Assembly: GCA_963705955.1 (NCBI GenBank)
Contig: CAVPLH010000010.1
Location: forward strand, 186,001-250,000
DNA from: WHSW01 sp963705955
GTDB taxonomy: Bacteria; Actinomycetota; Thermoleophilia; Solirubrobacterales; 70-9
Direction: 5' to 3'
DNA length: 64,000 bases
Translations under genes and position numbers: made by a program
Part shown: piece after piece, positions 8,168 through 16,890 of the stretch
Position numbering within the stretch: position 1 is the first letter of the stretch
Layout of the letters: each line of letters opens with the position of its first letter
Notes under the pieces: model-generated
Database searches by the model: none
What the model saw: only the letters and a program-made list of their open reading frames with translations
Told to the model about the DNA's origin: nothing

Positions 8168-10336
8168 TCAAGGCGCTTGAAGAAAAGTCAATCCGAGGCC
8201 GGTCGCGATCGCGAGCATCGCTACGTCGTCCGGAATCGCATCGACGGTGAACGCGTCGGCCAGCCACTCGAGGCTGGCTTCCGCGGACGCGGGCGCGCGC
8301 GCGAAGGTCTCCTTGAGCCACTCGAGACCTTCGGTGAGACTCTTACCGCGGCGCTCGATCAAGCCGTCGGTGTAGAGAAGCAGCAGGCTTCCGGGGGGAA
8401 CGCGGACCTCGTGCGAGTGGCATTCGAGCGCATCCAGGATCCCGAGTGGCGGCGTCCCGGCTCCGGCGAGCTCTTCGACCGAGCCGTCCGGAAGCCGCAG
8501 CAAGGCCGGCGGGTGGCCGGCGCGGACGTACTCGGCCGTCTGCCGCCCGGGCTCGTAGCGCAGATGGAAGACCGTGATCATCTCCCGGCTGTCGGATTCC
8601 TTGATCAGCGCGTCGAGGCGGCCGATCGCCTCGGCGGGGTGGTGGCCGGCGAGAACCAGCGTGCGCAGCGCGGGCCGCACCCGCCCCATGATCGAAGCGG
8701 CGTCGATACCCCGTCCGGCGACGTCGCCGATGATCGCGGCGACCGAGCCGTCGTCGACGGCGACCACCTCGTACCAGTCTCCGCCGACCTCGAGCCCCGG
8801 CGCCGCCGGCTGGTATCGGACCGCGAACTCGATCCCGTCGATCTCCGGCAGCGTCTCCGGGAGCAGCGACCGCTGCAGCACAACAGCCGCCTCGTGCTCG
8901 CGGCGGTAGGCCATCGCGTTGTCGATCGCGAGACCGGCCCGGCGCGCCAGGTCCTCGGCGAGCTCGAGGTCCGACTGATCGAAGTGCCGGCCCGACTCGG
9001 CGGCGACGAGAGTCAGCGCCCCGAGCACCTTCCCCCGCGCCTCGAGGGGGACGATCATCACCGACACGAGGCCGAGCTCGCGCATCAGCCGCAGATGCTG
9101 AGGATCCTGCGCGGCCTCGACCAGCATCGCTTCGGAGATCTCCGGGTAGAGCTCCGAGCGACCCGTGCGAATCACTCTCGGAACCCCGGTTCGGGCGGTC
9201 GGGTCGACCGGATAGCGCGACCGCAGGTCGCGCGCCAGCCGGACCCGCTCGGGGTCGGCGTGGGCAACGGCGACATTCCTGAGCTCGCCGTGCTCGTCGA
9301 GCATCTCGATCCCGCACCAGTCCGCGATCCGCTCGACCGCGAGCTCTGCCACCCGCTGCAGCGCCCCGTCCGGATCCAGAGATCCCGCGAGCACCTCGCT
9401 TGCCGCGGCCAGGAACGCCAACCTCTCGTTTGCCAGCCGCTGAGATTCGTACAGCCGGGCGTTCTCGAGCGTCTGCGCAGCCTGCTGCGCGGCGGCGAGC
9501 AGGAACGACCGCTCCTCGGGATCGAAGGCCCGGGTCGTCGCAAAGCTCAGCGAGACCGCACCGAACGCCGAACCGTCGGCGAGCAACGGAATCACCGCCA
9601 GCGACGCGAACCGCACGGGGGCTTCGGTGAGCGAGGGGAACCTCGTCTTCAGCTCCTCGGGAGAGGTCGTCCAGATCGGCTCGCCGGAGCGGACGGCGAC
9701 CGACATCGGCACCTCCGACTGGAGCGGGAAGCGCTCCCAGGCGGCGATTGCTTCGGTCGAGTGGCCGATCGTGCCCGAGAGCACGATCTCGTCGTGCGAC
9801 CGGTCGAGCAGGCCCAGGGTCCCCGCGTCGGCCCCCAGCGCGCCGACGGCCTGCTCGAGCAGGGTGTCGACGGTCCGCTCACGAGAGATCTCCCGTGAGA
9901 GAGCGGAGGTGAGAGTCGCGAGACGCGAGGCGAGCTCGCGCGAGCGGTGCCGATCGGTGATGTCGCGGGCGATCACCGAGGCGCCGACCACGGTCCCGTC
10001 GTCGTCCCGCAGGGGCGAGACGGCCAACGAGACGAAGATCAACCGTCCGTCCTTCGTCACCCGCTCGGTCTCGTAGTGATCGACTCGCCGGCCGGTGAGG
10101 ATGCGATCGAGAATCTCCCGCTCTTCTCCCGCCAGGTGCTCGGGGACCAGCATCGAGATCGGGCGGCCGATCGCCTCCGCATCGGTGTAGCCGTAGATCC
10201 TCTCGGCGCCGGGGTTCCAGCTCGTGATCACCGCCTCCCGATCCTTGGTCAGGATTGCGTCCTCGGATGAGGCGACGATCGCCGCGAATTGATCCGCCCT
10301 TCGGAGGACGGGCGATGAGGCCGCGTTGCCGGCCAA
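8168..10336 (-). CDS. PAS-GAF-GAF-PP2C (SpoIIE/RsbU-type) serine phosphatase
   Basis: A 722-residue soluble sensor phosphatase. An N-terminal PAS domain (about 12-130; SWNPGAERIYGYTDAEAIG, ARDITDRHRSRE) is followed by two GAF domains (about 150-300 and 315-465) and a SpoIIE/RsbU PP2C domain (about 480-715) with the metal motifs GGDWYEV, IIGDVAGRGIDAA, RAGHPPALLRL, LLYTDGLIERRG and PDDVAML. Enzymes of this type dephosphorylate a STAS anti-sigma antagonist, here presumably the adjacent gene one base upstream. That arrangement forms a classic partner-switching module controlling an alternative sigma factor. The sigma factor itself is not in the window. Ligands of PAS and GAF are unknown. Confidence 0.9.
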   Translation of the reverse strand: MAGNAASSPVLRRADQFAAIVASSEDAILTKDREAVITSWNPGAERIYGYTDAEAIGRPISMLVPEHLAGEEREILDRILTGRRVDHYETERVTKDGRLIFVSLAVSPLRDDDGTVVGASVIARDITDRHRSRELASRLATLTSALSREISRERTVDTLLEQAVGALGADAGTLGLLDRSHDEIVLSGTIGHSTEAIAAWERFPLQSEVPMSVAVRSGEPIWTTSPEELKTRFPSLTEAPVRFASLAVIPLLADGSAFGAVSLSFATTRAFDPEERSFLLAAAQQAAQTLENARLYESQRLANERLAFLAAASEVLAGSLDPDGALQRVAELAVERIADWCGIEMLDEHGELRNVAVAHADPERVRLARDLRSRYPVDPTARTGVPRVIRTGRSELYPEISEAMLVEAAQDPQHLRLMRELGLVSVMIVPLEARGKVLGALTLVAAESGRHFDQSDLELAEDLARRAGLAIDNAMAYRREHEAAVVLQRSLLPETLPEIDGIEFAVRYQPAAPGLEVGGDWYEVVAVDDGSVAAIIGDVAGRGIDAASIMGRVRPALRTLVLAGHHPAEAIGRLDALIKESDSREMITVFHLRYEPGRQTAEYVRAGHPPALLRLPDGSVEELAGAGTPPLGILDALECHSHEVRVPPGSLLLLYTDGLIERRGKSLTEGLEWLKETFARAPASAEASLEWLADAFTVDAIPDDVAMLAIATGLGLTFLQAP

Positions 10337-10337
10337 G

Positions 10338-10718
10338 CTACGGCTCCCGCCCGGAATCGTCGACGACCGAATCGACGGCCGGCCCTTCGGCCGAGAAGGC
10401 GGGAATCCGGTCCTCCAGATTCGTGAGCTCGAGCAAGCGGGCCACCGGAGACCCGGGCTGGATGACGAGTACGAGCTCGGTCCTCTCAGACGCGGCGAGC
10501 AGCGTCCGCAGGCCGCTCGAGTCCATGAACGGGACCCCGGTCAGGTCCAGGGCGATGCCTTCGCAGTCGGCACGGGTCGCGGACTCGAGCGCCGACGCGA
10601 GCTCGCCGGCGCTGCCGAGGTCGACCTCGCCCTCGGCGCGAACGATCGCGACCCTTGCGCCCCGGACCTCGACCACCTCGGTCGAGAGATCCAATCGGCC
10701 GGGATGGACGCTGCTCAT
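10338..10718 (-). CDS. STAS-domain anti-sigma factor antagonist
   Basis: A 126-residue RsbV/SpoIIAA-like protein. AEGEVDLGSAGELASAL and the phosphorylation loop GVPFMDSSGLRTLL with the double serine are diagnostic; one serine is the expected kinase target. It overlaps the RsbW-like kinase gene by 4 bp and is followed after one base by the PP2C phosphatase, so kinase, antagonist and phosphatase are translated from one message. In the family, dephosphorylated antagonist sequesters the kinase and frees the sigma factor. Confidence 0.9.
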   Translation of the reverse strand: MSSVHPGRLDLSTEVVEVRGARVAIVRAEGEVDLGSAGELASALESATRADCEGIALDLTGVPFMDSSGLRTLLAASERTELVLVIQPGSPVARLLELTNLEDRIPAFSAEGPAVDSVVDDSGREP

Positions 10719-11134
10719 CCCTGCGCTTCCCGATCCCGTACAGCGAAGGCCATCGACAGCGTCGTCCCCCGATCGGAGGACTCCACCCTGACCTCGTCGG
10801 CGATCTTCGTGATCAGCGACAGCCCGAGGCCGAGCCCGGGGCTGTCGACCCGCGGCTGCATCCCGTTGCCGTCGTCGGCGACGGTGACGATCAGCCGCGA
10901 GCCGTAGACGCCGCCCGTGACGGTGATCGTGCCGGGCTCACGCCCCTCGAACGCGTGGATGACCGCGTTGCCGACCGCCTCCGTCACCGCGAGCTCGACG
11001 TCCGCCCGGCGGGTGCCCGCCCGTTTCGCCAACTCGCTCACCGCATGGCGTGCCTTGGCGACGCTGGTCGATTCCGATCGAAGCTCCAGCTCGAGGTGCG
11101 TTCCATCCGCCGAAGAGCAAGGCACGCACGGCAT
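10715..11134 (-). CDS. RsbW/SpoIIAB-like anti-sigma serine kinase (HATPase_c_2)
   Basis: A 139-residue GHKL ATPase. The N box reads VELAVTEAVGNAVIHAFEG, and the ATP lid shows VADDGNGM and GLGLGLSLITKIADEV. It should phosphorylate the STAS protein encoded immediately downstream (4-bp overlap) and bind a sigma factor. The ATG at 11134 is chosen for family length. The reading frame is open far upstream into the membrane-protein gene, but the intervening stretch is not protein-like, so I treat the apparent fusion as an artefact of a frameshift at about 11255. Confidence 0.85.
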   Translation of the reverse strand: MPCVPCSSADGTHLELELRSESTSVAKARHAVSELAKRAGTRRADVELAVTEAVGNAVIHAFEGREPGTITVTGGVYGSRLIVTVADDGNGMQPRVDSPGLGLGLSLITKIADEVRVESSDRGTTLSMAFAVRDREAQG

Positions 11135-11168
11135 TATGGAGCCGCAGGGCGGCGCGCGGCCCGCGGCC

Positions 11169-12025
11169 CTACCGCGACCCGTAGTCGCCGATCTTCCCCT
11201 CGACAGCCTCCAGGTGGCGCGCGACGGCGCGGCGGGCCCCCGGCGCCTGCTCCAGAGCTCGACCCCGATCAGCGTCACCGCGGGCGGGATCGTCGCCGGC
11301 AACACGTCGTAGACGAGAAAGAGCTGATCCCAGCACAGCGACACTGCGATCAGCGCCAGCGCCGCCGCGATCTGGGGCCTGGCTTCGGTGGCGAGGATTC
11401 CGCCGACCACGGCGGCGGCGAAGAAGTCCCCGTAGCCGAGGCCGGCGGGCCCGAACGAGGCCGACTGCAACTGGGGAAGGCCGAGCCCCGGCGCTGCTGC
11501 CTCGAGCACCGCGTTGGGTGCCTGGAGGTTGTTCGAGAAGACCAGGATGGCGTCGACGACCGCCATCACGACGACCCCCGCCTTGAGCAGCGGGAGCGGG
11601 GCGGCCGCGGCGAGCAGGCGACCGAGGGTGACCGCCGACCCGACGACGAGGACGATCGTCGCTGCCTGACCGATGCGGTCGTCGGGCAGCAACCAGGCGA
11701 TTGCGAGCAGCGGCAGCGCGAGCGAAGCGAGCCAGGGCCGTGCACCTCTCGCCGCCCATCCGAACGCCAGAGCGCATCCGGCCGGGACCCCGATCAGTGC
11801 GATCCAGGTGAGCAGGTCGGCGGTCGACGGAACGAGCTCGATCGCCGCGATCACGACGACGATCGAGAGCGGCAGGACGAGCGCCCAGACCGGGGTGCGA
11901 AAGCGCTTCGCCCAAACCGGCAACCCCGCTGCCGGCGCCGCGATGCACGCGGCTTGGGCGGCGGTCAGAACGAGCTCGTCGGTGGAGAAGAACACGGCGC
12001 CGGCCGAGCATAGAGTCGCCGGCAT
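11169..12025 (-). CDS. Nine-TM protein resembling GxGD (presenilin/SPP-type) intramembrane aspartyl protease, one frameshift
   Basis: About 285 residues with nine predicted hydrophobic helices. In helix six an Asp sits at residue 158 in AVVDAILVFSNN; helix seven begins with GLGYGDFF, giving a GxGD motif with Asp200; the last helix carries LPATIPPAV (242-250), at the place of the PAL motif. Asp in TM6, GxGD in TM7 and a PA-containing TM9 are the hallmarks of presenilin and signal-peptide peptidases, including archaeal PSH. The 42-residue spacing between aspartates is shorter than in archaeal forms. One base appears to be missing near 11255, after which the C-terminus continues in another frame as VARHLEAVEGKIGDYGSR and stops at 11169. 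It leads the anti-sigma operon, 34 bp before the kinase. Annotation as a protease is inference. Confidence 0.5.
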
Positions 12026-12075
12026 AAGCAGAACCGAAACAGGGCGCGCAGGTCGGCGTAGGATCCCGAGCCGAG

Positions 12076-12876
12076 ATGACCGAGCCGACGCAGGCCCGTA
12101 AGGCCGCCGCCTTCCGCTCGCTGCACGAGGGCGAGCCGTTCGTGATCCCGAACCCGTGGGACGCGGGCTCGGCGAAGGTGCTCGCCGCGCTCGGGTTCGA
12201 GGCCCTCGCGACGACGAGCTCGGGCTTCGCGTTCACGCTCGGCCGCGCCGACGGCAGCGTCACGCTCGACGAGGTCGTCGAGCACACCCGCGCTCTCGAC
12301 AGGGCGACCGATCTCCCGATCTCGGTCGACCTCGAGAACGGCTACGGACCCGAACCCGGCGACGCCGAGGCCGCGATTCTGAGCGCCGCGGAGGCCGGTG
12401 CCGTGGGCGGATCGATCGAGGACTTCGACCGTGGCGGGCAGCTGTACGGGCTCGAGCACGCGGTCGAGCGGGTCGCCGCCGCGGCCGAGGCGGCCCGGGG
12501 TCTCGACTTCGACTTCACGCTCACCGCCCGAGCCGAGAACCACATACGGGGCAACCCGGATCTCGACGACACGATCGCCAGGCTACGCGCCTACGAGGAG
12601 GCCGGCGCCGACGTCCTCTTCGCGCCGGGGCTGCGCGACGCGGATCAGGTCGGCGCGGTCTGCGCGGCGGTTTCGAAGCCCGTCAACGTCCTCGCTCACC
12701 GAGGCCTGCGGATGAATGAGATCGTCGAGGCCGGAGCGCAGAGGGTGAGTGTGGGCGGGGCGCTGACGTTCGTCGCCGTCGGAGCGATGGCGGCCGCCGC
12801 GCAGGAGATCCGCGACGGCGGCGACTTCGGGGTGCTCGCGGTGGACGTTCCGATCCGCGACTGGCTCTCGGCCTGA
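12076..12876 (+). CDS. Isocitrate lyase/PEP mutase superfamily protein
   Basis: A 266-residue TIM-barrel lyase of the phosphoenolpyruvate mutase/2-methylisocitrate lyase superfamily. It has FVIPNPWDAGSAKVL, ATTSSGFAFTLGRADG, PISVDLENGYG, GSIEDF and TARAENHIRG, including the metal-binding D/E residues. The canonical KKCGH loop of true isocitrate lyases is not present, so it belongs to the broad carboxyphosphonoenolpyruvate-mutase-like group with unknown substrate. It is divergent from the membrane-protease-like gene, with 50 bp between the starts. Confidence 0.85.
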   Translation: MTEPTQARKAAAFRSLHEGEPFVIPNPWDAGSAKVLAALGFEALATTSSGFAFTLGRADGSVTLDEVVEHTRALDRATDLPISVDLENGYGPEPGDAEAAILSAAEAGAVGGSIEDFDRGGQLYGLEHAVERVAAAAEAARGLDFDFTLTARAENHIRGNPDLDDTIARLRAYEEAGADVLFAPGLRDADQVGAVCAAVSKPVNVLAHRGLRMNEIVEAGAQRVSVGGALTFVAVGAMAAAAQEIRDGGDFGVLAVDVPIRDWLSA

Positions 12877-12941
12877 GTCCCGCCCCGCGAGTGGGCCGCC
12901 GGCAGCGAGGCGGGTCGGCCCGGCGTGAAAGCATTCCGCAG

Positions 12942-13283
12942 ATGGCCAGACGACGCCGCAAGCGCGAACCCGTCGAGACCTTCGACTACAGGGATGCCGA
13001 GGGAAACGTGCTCACCCTGCGTGGGTCGCTGAGCGCGGCGACGGTCCGCAAGCTCGCCCGCCGCCAGGGGGGTGCCGCGAGCTCGACCGAGGACGAGTGG
13101 CACCGGAGGACCGAGATGCTCTTCGAGCGCCTCGCGGTCAGCTGGGAGATCGCCGGGCTGCCGCTCGACGACCAGAAGATGCTTCTCGGCCGGTTTCGGA
13201 TCGCCGACGCCGACACCCAGCGCTGGGTGCGAAGGACGATCGCCGAGCACGTCGAGCGCCACATCCCCGAGCTCGCCGAATGA
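12942..13283 (+). CDS. Conserved hypothetical basic protein
   Basis: A 113-residue soluble protein beginning with a strongly basic stretch (MARRRRKREPVETF), then a small beta-rich part (DAEGNVLTLRGSLS) and helices containing WHRRTEMLFERLAVSWEIAG. I do not recognise the family. The ATG at 12942 follows a purine-rich stretch and gives a protein-like N-terminus. The stop overlaps the ATG of the M20 peptidase (ATGA), so the two are translationally coupled, but this does not define a function. Confidence 0.55.
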   Translation: MARRRRKREPVETFDYRDAEGNVLTLRGSLSAATVRKLARRQGGAASSTEDEWHRRTEMLFERLAVSWEIAGLPLDDQKMLLGRFRIADADTQRWVRRTIAEHVERHIPELAE

Positions 13284-14431
13284 GCCCCGGCCCGCCGTTC
13301 GCCGCCGGCTGGCTGGCCGAGACGGCCGCGCACGTGGCGCGCCGCGCGGAGCGCGAGCTCGAGGCGCTGGTCGCGATCTCCTCGCCGTCGGGTGATCGCG
13401 AGGCCGCCGAGGAGCTCTGCTCGCTGGTCACCGCGCTGCTTCCCGAGGAGGCCCGGGTCGAGCGCCCGCAATGCTCGACTCCCGGTCACGCCCCCGATCT
13501 GCTCGCAACCGTGCGAGGCACCGGACGGGCTCGTCTGCTTCTGCTCGGACACCTCGACACAGTCGTCGCCCACGACGGCCACCGTCCGCTCGAGGACGCC
13601 GGCGAGCGCCTGATCGGCTCCGGCTCGATCGACATGAAGGGAGGCGTCGCATTGGCGCTCGGGGTGATGCGGGCGCTTGCCGCGTTCGGGACCAGGTTCG
13701 CCGAGCTCGGCCTGCTGACCGTCGTCGACGAGGAGTGGCGTACGGGCGGCTTCGTGCACGGTCCCCGGTTCGCGGGCTGGGACGCGTGCCTGTGCTTCGA
13801 GGCCGGGCAGCGCGGCCCGGACGGCGAGGAGGCGGTGGTCGCCCGTCGCAAGGCGGCCTCGACGCTTCGGGTCAGAGCCCGCGGCGTCGCCGCCCACTCC
13901 GGCTCGAACCCCGAGGGGGGCCGCAACGCGCTGCTCGCGCTCGGCGAAGCCGCACGGCGGGTCGCCGAAGCCTCGGACCCGAGAGGCGACGAGCGCCTGA
14001 CCGCGGTGCCGACGGTCCTTCACAGCGGCGACGCATTCAACGTCGTCCCGGCGGCGGGCGAGCTGACCTGCGATCTGCGGGCGGATCGCCTCGACGCGTT
14101 CGGATCGGTGCTCGACTCCGTCCCCCGCGAGCATCTCGGCGTCGACCTCGACTCGGAGCTCGTCCGTCAGTGGCCGGGGATGGACACTCGCGAGCGCGTC
14201 GGGCCGCTGCTCGAGCCGGTCGGGCGGCTGCTCGGCCGTCCGGTTAGCGCCGGAGAGCGCGGCGGCGCGAGCGACGCCAGCCACCTGGCCGAACACGTCC
14301 CCCTGACCGTCGATGGCCTCGGCCCGCGCGGTGGGCATGCCCATCACCCCGATGAGTACGTGCTTCGGGAGTCGATCCTGCCGCGGGCGGAGGTCGCGCT
14401 GGCGTTCGCCGTCTGCACGCTCGACCGCTAG
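13280..14431 (+). CDS. M20-family zinc metallopeptidase (ArgE/DapE/CPG2-like)
   Basis: A 383-residue amidohydrolase or peptidase. Zinc-site motifs occur in order: LLLGHLDTVVAHD, GSGSIDMKGGVALAL, TVVDEEWRTGG (the catalytic Glu pair), a dimerisation domain with VAAHSGSNPEGGRNAL, and a C-terminal GLGPRGGHAHHPDEYV with the last zinc His. The family includes carboxypeptidase G2 and acetylornithine deacetylase; the C-terminal motif is typical of CPG2-like members. Its ATG overlaps the preceding stop codon by 4 bp. It converges on the amino-acid ABC transporter, whose ATPase ends inside its last codons, so uptake and peptide or amide hydrolysis may be linked. Confidence 0.88.
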   Translation: MSPGPPFAAGWLAETAAHVARRAERELEALVAISSPSGDREAAEELCSLVTALLPEEARVERPQCSTPGHAPDLLATVRGTGRARLLLLGHLDTVVAHDGHRPLEDAGERLIGSGSIDMKGGVALALGVMRALAAFGTRFAELGLLTVVDEEWRTGGFVHGPRFAGWDACLCFEAGQRGPDGEEAVVARRKAASTLRVRARGVAAHSGSNPEGGRNALLALGEAARRVAEASDPRGDERLTAVPTVLHSGDAFNVVPAAGELTCDLRADRLDAFGSVLDSVPREHLGVDLDSELVRQWPGMDTRERVGPLLEPVGRLLGRPVSAGERGGASDASHLAEHVPLTVDGLGPRGGHAHHPDEYVLRESILPRAEVALAFAVCTLDR

Positions 14432-15183
14432 GCGCGTCCGGCGGCGAGCAAGCGCCGTAGGAATCGCTTCGTCTCAGGCTGACGCGGTTCGGAGAGCACC
14501 TCCTCGGGCGGCCCGACCTCGACCAGCCTGCCCTCGTGAAGGAAGCAGACCGTGTCGGCGACCTCGCGGGCGAAGGTCATCTCGTGGGTCGCGAGCAGCA
14601 TCGTGACGCCCTCGCGCTTCAAGGTGCGAACCGCCTCCAGCACCTCGCCGACGAGCTCGGGGTCGAGCGCGCTGGTGACCTCGTCGAGCAGCATCGCGCG
14701 CGGCCGGGCGGCGAATGCGCGGGCGATCGCCACCCGCTGCTGCTGGCCACCCGAGAGTCGGTCGGGGTTGTCATCCTCGCGCCCGCCGAGACCGAGCCGC
14801 TCGAGCTGCGCGCGCGCCTGATCCTCGGCCTCGCGGCGCGGGACTCCGTGCGCCTTCGTGATTCCGAGGACGACGTTCTCGAGCACCGTCAGGTGCGGGA
14901 AGAGGTTGTAGGCCTGAAAGACGAGGGCGAGTCGACGGCGGACCGCGACCGGATTCACCGACGGATCGGTGATCACGTCGCCGTCGAGAAAGATGTCGCC
15001 GTCGTCGATCTCCTCGAGCAGGTCGACGCAGCGGAGCAGGGTCGACTTGCCGGATCCCGAGGCGCCGATCAGGGCGACCGACTCGTGCTCGCGGACCTCG
15101 AGGTCGATCCCGTGCAGAACGCGACGGTCGCCGAACGCCTTCGTCACGCCGCGGAACTCGAGCACCGGTGGCGCCGCGGTCAA
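14428..15183 (-). CDS. Polar amino acid ABC transporter ATP-binding protein (GlnQ-like)
   Basis: A 251-residue ABC ATPase of the PAAT family. Walker A reads GASGSGKST, the Q loop reads LVFQAYNLFPHLT, the signature is LSGGQQQRVA, Walker B is AMLLDEVTSALDPE and the switch His lies in LLATHEMTFA. The Q-loop sequence and DEVTSALDPE are characteristic of glutamine/arginine-type importers. It overlaps the permease gene by 4 bp, and together with the binding protein gene forms an importer operon read leftward. The last codon overlaps the end of the M20 peptidase gene by 4 bp. Confidence 0.92.
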   Translation of the reverse strand: MTAAPPVLEFRGVTKAFGDRRVLHGIDLEVREHESVALIGASGSGKSTLLRCVDLLEEIDDGDIFLDGDVITDPSVNPVAVRRRLALVFQAYNLFPHLTVLENVVLGITKAHGVPRREAEDQARAQLERLGLGGREDDNPDRLSGGQQQRVAIARAFAARPRAMLLDEVTSALDPELVGEVLEAVRTLKREGVTMLLATHEMTFAREVADTVCFLHEGRLVEVGPPEEVLSEPRQPETKRFLRRLLAAGRA

Positions 15184-16022
15184 TTGCGCGACCTCCCGCG
15201 CTCCCAGCGGTCGAGCAGCCGCGCCAGCGGGATCGTGATCGCGAGGTAGAGCAGCGCCGCGGCGATCAGCGGCGTGTAGTTGAAGTCCGAGGCCGCCTGG
15301 ATCTGGGCGACGCGGAAGGCCTCGCCCGCGACCCCGAGGATCGAGATCAGCGCGACGTCCTTCTGCAGCGCGATGAAGTCGTTGAGCAGCGGCGGTCCCA
15401 CGCGGCGTACGGCCTGAGGCAGGATCACGTGGCGCATCGTCTGGCTCTCGGTGAGCCCGATCGCGAGCCCGGCGTCGCGCTGGCCGCGGTGGACGGACTG
15501 CAGCCCGGCCCGGTAGACCTCGCTGACATAGGCGCCATAGGAGAGCGTCAAGGCGATCCCGCCCAGGACGACCGGCTCGGTCGGCAAGCCGCTGAGCGCC
15601 AGCGCGGGGATCCCGAACCCGATCAGATAGACGAGCAGGATCGTCGGGATGCCTCGAAAGACGTCGGTGTAGACGACGGCGAGGATCCGCAGCGGGAACA
15701 GCGCCGGCGCCCGGATCGTCCGCAGCAGCGCGACCAGGAGGCCGAGCGCGAGGACCGCCACCTCGACGATCAGAAAGACCCGGATGTCGAGCCAGAAGGC
15801 GGAGAGGACGTCCGGGAACGCCTCGCGGAAGACGTCGACGTCGAAGAACGTGTCGCGGACCTCGGGCCAGCCGGGGCTGGTCAGGATCAGGACCGCGAGG
15901 CCGCCGAGGACGACGACGCTCGAGACGGTGGCGATCGCGGCACCACGAAGCGTGCGCGCGCGTCGCGCCGCGGCGCGCTCTGCGCGGCGGTCCGTGGGCG
16001 CCGTGGCTGTCGTGGTCGTCAG
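15180..16022 (-). CDS. Polar amino acid ABC transporter permease (HisM/GlnP type), start uncertain
   Basis: The membrane subunit of the importer. The EAA loop reads GLAIGLTESQTMRHVILPQA. The first ATG/GTG/TTG in frame is GTG 15761, but the frame upstream encodes a typical family N-terminus: a basic segment, a first helix (ATVSSVVVLGGLAVLIL), GWPEVRDTFFD and AFPDVLSAFWLDIRVFLI. The true start therefore lies near 16022, where only a CTG is available. Either CTG initiates or a base error hides the start. From 16022 the product is about 280 residues, the normal length. It starts just 5 bp after the stop of the binding-protein gene. Confidence 0.8.
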   Translation of the reverse strand: MTTTTATAPTDRRAERAAARRARTLRGAAIATVSSVVVLGGLAVLILTSPGWPEVRDTFFDVDVFREAFPDVLSAFWLDIRVFLIVEVAVLALGLLVALLRTIRAPALFPLRILAVVYTDVFRGIPTILLVYLIGFGIPALALSGLPTEPVVLGGIALTLSYGAYVSEVYRAGLQSVHRGQRDAGLAIGLTESQTMRHVILPQAVRRVGPPLLNDFIALQKDVALISILGVAGEAFRVAQIQAASDFNYTPLIAAALLYLAITIPLARLLDRWERGRSRN

Positions 16023-16026
16023 GGGG

Positions 16027-16890
16027 CTACTGGAGAACCGGCGCGTTGGTCGCGTCGCTCATCCACTGCTTCTCGATCGCGGGCAGCTTGCCAGAGGCGC
16101 GGAGCTCGTCGATCGCCGCCGAGACACACCCGGTCAGCGGCGAGTCCCGCTGCAGCAGGGCGCCCCACTTGTCCCCGCCGGGTGCGGTGAACTGGCCAAC
16201 CGTCGTCGCCTGGGGCACCTGCGCCGCGGTCAGATAGAACGCGGTCGGGACGTCGACGACGACGACGTCGACCTGACCGTTCTTGAGCGCGCTGACGACG
16301 TCGTTGGAGGTGTCGAACACCTGCGGGTCCGAGCTCGGCTGGATCACGTTGTTGACTGCGTCGAGGCTGGTGGTGCCGATCTGGACGCCGATCTTGGCGT
16401 TCTGCAGGTCCGCCAGCGAGGTGGCGTCGGCGGCGTCGGAGTCCTTGAGCGCGACGACCGCCTGATTCGCCTCGTAGTAGGGCGAGGAGAAGTCGACCTG
16501 CTCGGCACGCTTCGGCGTGATCGAGATCTGGTTGACGTCGAAGTCGAAGTCCTTCGGCCCGGGGGCGTAGGAGGCGTTGAAGGGCTCGACCGTCCAGCTG
16601 ACGTCGGCCGGGCTGTAGCCGAGCTGGTCGGCGATCGCATAGGCGACGGCGCTCTCGAAGCCCTTGCCGTTGGTCGGGTCGTTGTCCTCGAAATACGGTG
16701 GGTAGGCAGGTTTGTCGGTCGCCACGGTGAGCTTGCCGTCGGCCGTCGTCTGCAGCTGGTCGGGCGTGCAGTCCGAGAGCGCGACCGCGGCCGTCGAGCT
16801 CGAGCTCTGATCGTCGCTCGATCCGCAGCCGGCGAACACCGCCAGCGCTACGAGAGCGGACAGCAACAACGCAACGCGGACCTTGGACAC
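16027..16890 (-). CDS. Amino acid ABC transporter substrate-binding lipoprotein
   Basis: A 287-residue SBP_bac_3 protein. The signal peptide ends in a lipobox (AVFAGC), followed by a Ser-rich linker. The mature part has KLTVATDKPAYPPYFED, FDVNQISITPKRAEQVDFSSPYY, IGVQIGTTSLDAV and VDVVVVDVPTAFYL, all typical of PAAT binding proteins for polar amino acids. It is the first gene of the importer operon. The exact ligand cannot be read from the motifs; the usual Arg that grips the amino-acid carboxylate is not obvious at the expected place. Confidence 0.9.
   Translation of the reverse strand: MSKVRVALLLSALVALAVFAGCGSSDDQSSSSTAAVALSDCTPDQLQTTADGKLTVATDKPAYPPYFEDNDPTNGKGFESAVAYAIADQLGYSPADVSWTVEPFNASYAPGPKDFDFDVNQISITPKRAEQVDFSSPYYEANQAVVALKDSDAADATSLADLQNAKIGVQIGTTSLDAVNNVIQPSSDPQVFDTSNDVVSALKNGQVDVVVVDVPTAFYLTAAQVPQATTVGQFTAPGGDKWGALLQRDSPLTGCVSAAIDELRASGKLPAIEKQWMSDATNAPVLQ

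Noticed and set aside
10715..12025. An apparent fusion of the nine-TM protein with the RsbW-like kinase
   Set aside because: The linker is Arg/Ser/Gly-rich and not protein-like, while the alternative frame gives a natural C-terminus and stop at 11169. A missing base near 11255 explains it.
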